DNA of 64,000 bases from Limanda limanda (Eukaryota; Chordata; Actinopteri; Pleuronectiformes; Pleuronectidae): NCBI RefSeq assembly GCF_963576545.1, contig NC_083644.1:28277393-28341392 (forward strand), written 5' to 3'. The position numbers and the translations under genes are program-made. The notes under the pieces were generated by a model, which was given only the letters and a program-made list of their open reading frames with translations, did no database searches and was not told where the DNA came from. Positions 58,901 through 64,000 of this stretch are shown here, in pieces (within the stretch, counting starts at the first letter, position 1; each line of letters starts with the position of its first letter).

Positions 58901-61900
58901 AGGTATTTGAGAAAAATGTGCCACCATCCTTATCCTTATGAAGCACACTATATATCAAATGTCCTTTCACAGTAACATCTAAGCTCAAGTGGTAGCCTTG
59001 CACAGCAGCACACTCAGCTATTTAGGAAACTGGTTCACATCTGAGGCTTAACCCTAACCCTAGCTCTTACAAGACTGGAACAGACACAGGCTAGAAGGTC
59101 ATTCAGCATGTGAGTGTAGATACAAATTATGGTTTCCTTAAAATGATTTCAAACGTAAACAAATATGTATTAGTATAGCACTCTTTATAGACAGACAGTC
59201 AAATAAAATTAATGAATGAAATCAAAACCGGTCACCAAGGTGTGTGTGTGTGTGCTTTTCAGAGTGTGATAGGGGGAAATGAGCTGAGCCTCCCCCAGCT
59301 GCCTCTGCCCTGCATCCACAGCTCGGCCACAAGGGTCTACTTTGGACATGAACGCCGCCTTGCAGAAGGTAACACACTGATTAATCAATTCTGATCTCTT
59401 TCAAGCTTAACGTAGGCTTCATCCATACAACTACAGAGAAATATATTATTTGTCATCATATTCAACAATAAAGCATTAATTCTGATTCTAAATATCTGAC
59501 ATGTGCAGGGGAAAAACAGGCAGCAACTCATGTGTCCCTAGACCAGGAATATGACCAGGATTTGGCAGCCATGTGGTGCCGCCTTGAGGAGCAGATTGTT
59601 GCTTCTGCCAACCGGGGAATTGTCCCAGCAAACTTCCAGCCCTCCCAGTGCTGCCTGAACAGCCAAACAGACAACCTGCGCCACCCATTGGCTGTGGTGG
59701 AGGGTAAGACACAGAGGGACTAGTTTTTAAATGGTATATAGGCTGCTACCCAAGTGCTAGGAATTCAAACATATATTTTTTAACAAATGCATGACAGTTA
59801 ATCAGGAATTACTATTTATTGTTGCCAAAGATTTTTGGGCATTTTTGACTTATTTCGTAGATGGGATGTGGAAAGGCAATGTGGGGAGAAAAAAAAATTG
59901 TATGAAATGCATCAAGGTTTTCAGAGCTAGAGAGTGCAACTATTATGTGGTATTTGCCATAAACATTAGACCCAACCACAGCATACCTATTTTGTCAAGG
60001 TATAGTGGAATCATAATATGAGCCATCCTATCACTGAACTGGACATTCTTGTCTATGCAGAGCCGGTCATAGTGGAGGTGACATTTAGGAACCCTTTGAA
60101 GGTTCCTCTGGCTCTGTCCAACCTCTCGCTCCTCTGGAGGTTTACTGCTGATGGTTCCGCCCCATCACAGGAGAAAACAACTGAAGAGTCGGAAGCAGAA
60201 TTCATCACTAATGAGTTGACCTTGGCTCTAGAGGTGGGAAGCCTGGACATTTTTTCATGTAGTGATGTTTACTTAGAACCGAAAGTAAGATTTTCATGGT
60301 GTCTGTCCTCTTGCAGATGACACAGAAAGACGATATTGTCACCACTGATACCATCCTTGATTTTCATATGGGTCCTGAGGAGACTAAAGTGGTAAGGTCC
60401 TCACATGACTCAAGATAAACTGTAGAGTTGCAAGTGCAGTGTCTTTATGTTTGACTCTTTGATAGTTTATGTTATGATCTGCTGCACAAAGACTATTGCA
60501 AATGTGTGATAGATGGAAGTGAAGATTAGTATCTGCATTTTATTAGTAGTTGTCTAATATCTTTGATTATTCAAGTGAAGAGGGGATCATAGATAATTTT
60601 CCAGCAGAACTCTCACAGATTAATTTAGAAAAGGTTTTAATAAGTCGGTACTAAACTTAAGTTGAGGTTTTTCAGTGTGTATGTGTGCATGGATTTTAAG
60701 AACCAAGTAAGGCCCCCGCTGCTCAAGAATAAAGGCCATTAAAATGACGTTTTAGTCTGTAAAATCTCCAGAAAATAATACAGTACCTTCTGTGACTCAT
60801 GAGAGGCTGTTCAGATATATCTAGATATTAACTGTGATATTAACAATCACTGTGCCTTCTGATTTCAGGCCAGACTCAGGCTGCTGCCACACAGAACTGG
60901 ACAGCTGAACATTGTTGGTGTGGTGTACAACCTGGCTGAAGCCTCCCCTGGAGAGATTGCACCCAGCACTGATGGTAAAACACACAAAACATTACGTCTC
61001 AGCTTTGATTTAGGCAGGTTCACATCTGCTCTTTAGTGTTATCTTCAGCAGATGGACCGTGCTCAGTCTGACTGACTCCGCCAGTATAGGATATTCCACC
61101 TCTTCTCTTTTTTATTTTTTTTTAATCCTTGTTGGATGCAGCCTGGTCTGTTTTTGAGATGTAGCAGTAGTTACATATTGTGGCGAATCCTCAAAGGTTC
61201 TAGAATCAGCCTTTATCCTGGAGCTCTTTCTCCGAAGTCACAAAGACGTTTTTCTTCTCCATGCCAATGATTTTTCAGTCATCTGTGACTTCTGCTGCTT
61301 AGTTGACGAGCTTGTTTGTCATTTATTTAGTTTCTCTGCACACCCCTGCCTCTTTGAAATGTACTTTGTCAAGTCACATCTTTACTCATACCAATATAAA
61401 ACACCTCCATTTAAATGGTAGCTCTCAATCACATGAGCTTTTTTGGTGCATTAACTGACATTTAAATGCCACAAGTAATAAAAAAACTATTTTTTAGCCA
61501 AGTGTCCAATTAATTTTGAACCATGACTAGTTTCTCGAAAGCTGGTCACTAAATTTAAGGAACTATACAAACAATTAATCCGACATTGATGCTAAGCTAC
61601 TTAAATTAAAGCATTTTAATATAGCATCAATTGTTTTATTTAAAAGGGATTTTTGACTTTTGAAGTGTGGACTGTATGTGTCTGAATTGTATTGTATTGT
61701 TTGGTGTTTTCCTCCACACTAACACAGGGTGTGGATTTCCTCCTGCCTACAGGCCAGCACACAATGGATTTGATGGTGGTTCGTGGAAAACAGGACCTGA
61801 AGATCCAGGGTCCACGGCTCAACCTGACCAAAGAGGACAAGATGATGGTTCGACATGGTCCTGATCGACGTCTGGATCCTATCATAACGGCATCCATGCC

Positions 61901-64000
61901 CCTGATGGAGGTAACAGTGACTCACAGACTATAGAGACACTCATTCACAATGCAATGCTAACCGTCATGAAAATCTAAAGATTGACACATATAAATAAAA
62001 AAATGTTGAGCATGGTGTTTGATGATACTTTTATTCAATGCAATTTAATAATATTTTACTTCAAACTACAGCTCCTCAGTGTACCTGCTTTACCAAAATG
62101 AAGCAATGTCTATCTCAGAAAACGAAAAGTATTGCAGTGATGTTTATTCTGTAACATTTTCAAAAAAATACTGTCATGTGATTTATCAGTTATCTTCAAA
62201 GTGCAAACCCCTAACCCAGAATCATTTAATCATACAAAACAACAACTTTAAGAATCCCTCTGTCTAATTTCATATTCAGCACATAAATATGAGACTGTGT
62301 CTTTACTTCCCCATGTTGAATTAGTACCTATTAATGAATGAGTCTTGATGACCACTCAAAGCTCTTTACAGTACAGTTTTACATTCACCCATTCACACAC
62401 ACATTCATACAGTGCCTCTATTAGCAGCACTTTGTTGTCTTATGGGGGGCAATTCGCATGCAGATGGGGAAGACTGGTGATCGAACTGCCGACCTTCAGG
62501 TTGGAGGACGACCACTCTACCCTAAGCCACAGCTGTCAGAAGACAATAGTTTTCTGGCCATCATCCGCAAACCTCTGAACTCCTCACTATCAAAATATGA
62601 ATAAATTAAGGGTTATTTACTTATGCCAATGCTGCATGTTTAACTGTTTGTGTGTGTGTGTGGTGTGTGTGTGCGCGCTTGTGTGTGTCAGGTCTTCTTC
62701 CTGCAGTTCCCCACTGCTCTGTTGTGTGGTGAGATCCGAAAGGCCTATGTTGAATTCTGCAACGTCAGCAGCGTTCCTTTGTGTGGCCTGCGAGTGGCGT
62801 CCACACACCCAGATTTCTTCACCTTTGGCAGCCAGGCCACAACACCCCTCACGCCGCTAAGTCCGACCTCTGCTGAGAACTGCTCAGCTTATAAAACACT
62901 GGCCATGACCCCACAGCCAGGCTTTGTGGCATCTGAGATGTTGGTTTCAGCAGAGGATTTCAGCCAGCTCTCCAGTGTGATGGAGATCCCAATAGGGGGG
63001 AAGGCACTGCAACCAGGGGAGTCCACTCAACTACCTCTGTGGCTTAGAGGACCAGACCAGGAGGGGGTCCATGAAATCAACTTCCTGTTTTACTATCAGA
63101 GCACGGAGAAAGGAAACAAAATCAGGTAATAAAATAGGAGAAACTTTTTTGAAGGCAATTTAAGATTTGTAGATGCATCCTACTCATCTTAACATAAACA
63201 GAAGCAGTTTATGCCACAACGGAAAAACTGGTATAATTAATAAGTATGAGTTTGGAGCATGTTCAATCTACAGAAAATCTGCACCTGTATACTTGGATCA
63301 CGCTGCCTGTCTCTGGATATATACATTTGCATTTATAAGAGAAAAGTTCAGACCAAAATCAATCCATTTCACTTGAACCATGTTTTCAAATACGTGAACA
63401 GCATGGGCCCTAACTCAAGATCTTCATCTGTTCTTTACCTTGTGTGGAGGTTCCTTCCCACAGTAAACAGCACTGATGGCTATTAGTATCAATTAGGACA
63501 GGGTTCGGTCATTTCTCGTAATGTGCCTTTACTGCATTTACATTAAAATATATTTCTCTAGTTGGTGTCTTAGTAAGAATCCAAGTACAAATAATCTAAG
63601 GCCACAAACAAATAACTTGAAAGAGAAAAGTGCTAGTGAGTCAGGCAACAGCTATATCTATAACTCTGCTCTTTGACTGACAGCCAACATTTATTGAAAG
63701 CACTGATATTATAATATACCAGTTGTAATATAGCAGATCGCTCAATCATTTCAATTATCTCTTACATACTCTCTCTTCATGTGCAGTCATCGGGTGTTAC
63801 GACACACAGTGTTTATCTGTGCTAGTCGGTCTCTGAGTGTGCAAGCATCAGCCTCCCGCAGCAGTGTCCCTCCACATCACAGTGTAGATGCCAAAGGCAG
63901 CGGTGGAACGCTGGTCTTTATTGACGTGGAGAACATCAACACGGTGAGATGCACATTTATCATATGCAGTTTTTAGTTTTTTTTTTTGCTTTTGCTCTCA
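43982..64000 (+). CDS. trappc8: TRAPPC8, TRAPPIII complex subunit (3' end outside window)
   Basis: Metazoan relative of yeast Trs85. It belongs to TRAPPIII, a Rab1 activator in ER-Golgi traffic and autophagy. Exons: 43982-44138, 47476-47685, 50297-50386, 52131-52305, 52488-52641, 53323-53413, 53872-54134, 54945-55060, 55247-55397, 56013-56113, 56681-56786, 57893-58024, 58457-58681, 59263-59368, 59509-59703, 60061-60233, 60317-60391, 60869-60974, 61753-61910, 62692-63125, 63787-63943. Phases agree throughout, giving 1125 codons; human has about 1435 residues. Conserved blocks include MAQCVQSVQEF, TTPWFETYRE, PKWFIPNTLKYYVLLHD, LYPPEAPELQIRKMADLCFL, WSLAEDHINFTIGRQS, RGKQDLKIQGPRLN and WLRGPDQEGVHEINFLFYY. 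Middle linkers around exons 6-7 are poorly conserved. The start context is GAC before ATGG. Exon 19 uses the AG at 61751-61752; an AG about 22 bases upstream would break the frame. Confidence 0.95.
45225..45680 (+). repeat. Dispersed teleost repeats in trappc8 intron 1
   Basis: 45225-45420 (TGAAGAGGTGGGTTTTGAGG ... AGACTGAAAACGCCCTGTCA) resembles a widespread fish repeat body. 45523-45680 is a copy of the 19945-type repeat (AATCAAATTGTATTTTTATA, GGATCCCTCCCCCAGGACGG, AAGTACAATAGATGCTGC). Class not assigned. Confidence 0.5.
47029..47046 (-). mobile_element. hAT-type terminus relic
   Basis: CAGTTTGGGAACCACTGCAG is the reverse of the CAGTGGTTCCCAAACTG-type hAT end. The partner end is not identified; compare 18343-18385. 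Confidence 0.4.
47105..47355 (+). mobile_element. tRNA-derived SINE, near full length
   Basis: The head has TGGCTCAGTGGTAGAG (RNA polymerase III A box, 47113-47128) and AGTTCGATCCC (B box, about 47150-47160). The body follows with GTGTCCTTGGGCAAGATGCT, GAACCCCGAATTGCCC, TGTGTGTGTGTGAATGG and AGCCCTTTGAGTGGTCATCA, then a tail TAGAAAAGTGCTTTTTAAAT. It is the best-preserved plus-strand copy of the family, in trappc8 intron 1. Confidence 0.8.
48030..48215 (+). repeat. Dispersed repeat carrying nuclear-receptor half-sites
   Basis: TTTGGCACAAATATTCACAT, ACTCAAGATTGAACTGAT and AGTTAGAGGTCAAGGTCAAT follow a pattern I recognise as a common fish repeat; a decayed relative is at about 4740-4900. It lies in trappc8 intron 2 and contains the perfect ERE palindrome at 48130-48144. 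Confidence 0.5.
48124..48144 (+). promoter_or_regulatory. Consensus estrogen-response element (perfect 15-bp palindrome)
   Basis: AGGTCAATGTGACCT at 48130-48144 is AGGTCA-3-TGACCT without mismatch, and a third AGGTCA abuts it at 48124-48129. Sequence match only; occupancy is unknown. Confidence 0.6.
51062..51950 (+). repeat. Long dispersed teleost repeat in trappc8 intron 3
   Basis: It begins with the CAATCAAATTGTATTTGTAT type shared with 19945 and 45523. It then continues with sequence such as AACGGGAAGCCAGTGAAGTG, GAAATGTGATCTCTTTTCCT, AAATACAATAGTCAAG and TTTCTGCATCTTTCCGAGAC. I recognise that order from a common fish interspersed repeat but cannot name it. It codes no intact protein. Confidence 0.55.
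53006..53240 (+). mobile_element. hAT-like element, one end
   Basis: TTGCACGGTGTATCGGTACT followed by repeated GGTACCG / TAGTACCGGTAC motifs resembles the left end of a common vertebrate-genome hAT family. The right end is not found; the sequence becomes unique before exon 6 of trappc8. Confidence 0.45.
57186..57666. mobile_element. Non-autonomous DNA element flanked by TTAA in trappc8 intron 11
   Basis: AGGGGACATATTATG from 57190 and its exact reverse complement CATAATATGTCCCCT ending at 57662 are 15-bp perfect terminal repeats. TTAA lies at 57186-57189 and 57663-57666. The 473-bp body includes C-rich runs (57358-57412) and no coding frame. TTAA fits piggyBac-type targeting, but a 3-bp TAA/TTA Harbinger-type duplication cannot be excluded. 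Confidence 0.82.
62342..62533 (-). mobile_element. tRNA-derived SINE in trappc8 intron 19
   Basis: On the minus strand: AGCTGTGGCTTAGGGTAGAG (A box, decayed), GGTCGGCAGTTCGATCACC (B box), CCCCATCTGCATGCGAATTG and GTGTGTGTGAATGGGTGAAT, then CTTTGAGTGGTCATCAAGAC. It is the same family as 47105-47355 in the opposite orientation. Confidence 0.8.

Noticed and set aside
61730..61752. Upstream acceptor for trappc8 exon 19 (GGTGTGGATTTCC...)
   Set aside because: Joining there to the exon 18 phase breaks the frame; the AG at 61751-61752 keeps it and matches the family.

Overview
The window is vertebrate nuclear DNA, almost certainly from a ray-finned (teleost) fish. The genes are split into short exons with GT/AG introns. 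The interspersed repeats are of teleost type: tRNA-headed SINEs, L1-like and Rex1/L2-like LINE remains, Tc1/mariner relics, and hAT and Harbinger-like non-autonomous elements. Long TG, ATCT and TGTC microsatellites are present. The species cannot be told from sequence alone. All exon models here come from reading splice signals and comparing with remembered human family members; no search was run.

Four protein-coding genes can be supported. (1) rpl36, minus strand, 13723-15688: ribosomal protein eL36, complete at 105 aa, with a separate 5' non-coding exon near 16.6 kb. (2) A B-type lamin, most likely lmnb2, plus strand, 21010-31556: 13 coding exons, about 574 aa, ending in a CaaX box (CAIM) on its own small terminal exon. 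(3) commd2, plus strand, 37118-41526: six exons, 200 aa, complete. (4) trappc8, plus strand, from 43982 and running off the right edge: 21 coding exons in the window give about 1125 residues of a protein that has about 1435 in human.

Layout. 1-13.4 kb has no host gene. It holds a cluster of head-to-tail and truncated copies of one ~0.7 kb repeat (0.47-3.85 kb), LINE fragments (5.7-6.9, 8.2-8.7 and 12.8-13.4 kb), a mariner/Tc1-type transposase relic (9.5-9.8 kb), SINEs and one structurally complete hAT-type element (11.27-12.29 kb). 13.7-16.7 kb is rpl36, with a hAT-type insertion in an intron. 16.7-21 kb is intergenic. 21-34.5 kb is the lamin gene and its probable long 3' UTR; its introns carry a Harbinger-like and a hAT-type insertion. 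34.7-35.7 kb is a 5'-truncated Tc1-like transposon. 37.1-41.7 kb is commd2, 41.8-43.9 kb is intergenic, and 44-64 kb is trappc8.

The four genes do housekeeping work in different compartments (ribosome, nuclear lamina, COMMD/Commander trafficking, TRAPPIII/autophagy) and do not form a functional system. I found no previously undescribed molecular system. The most informative observations are: mobile elements whose ends and target-site duplications can be read to the base; a perfect estrogen-response-element palindrome in a repeat inside trappc8 intron 2; two B-lamin exons split relative to my recollection of the lamin A gene; and several perfect or near-perfect inverted repeats.
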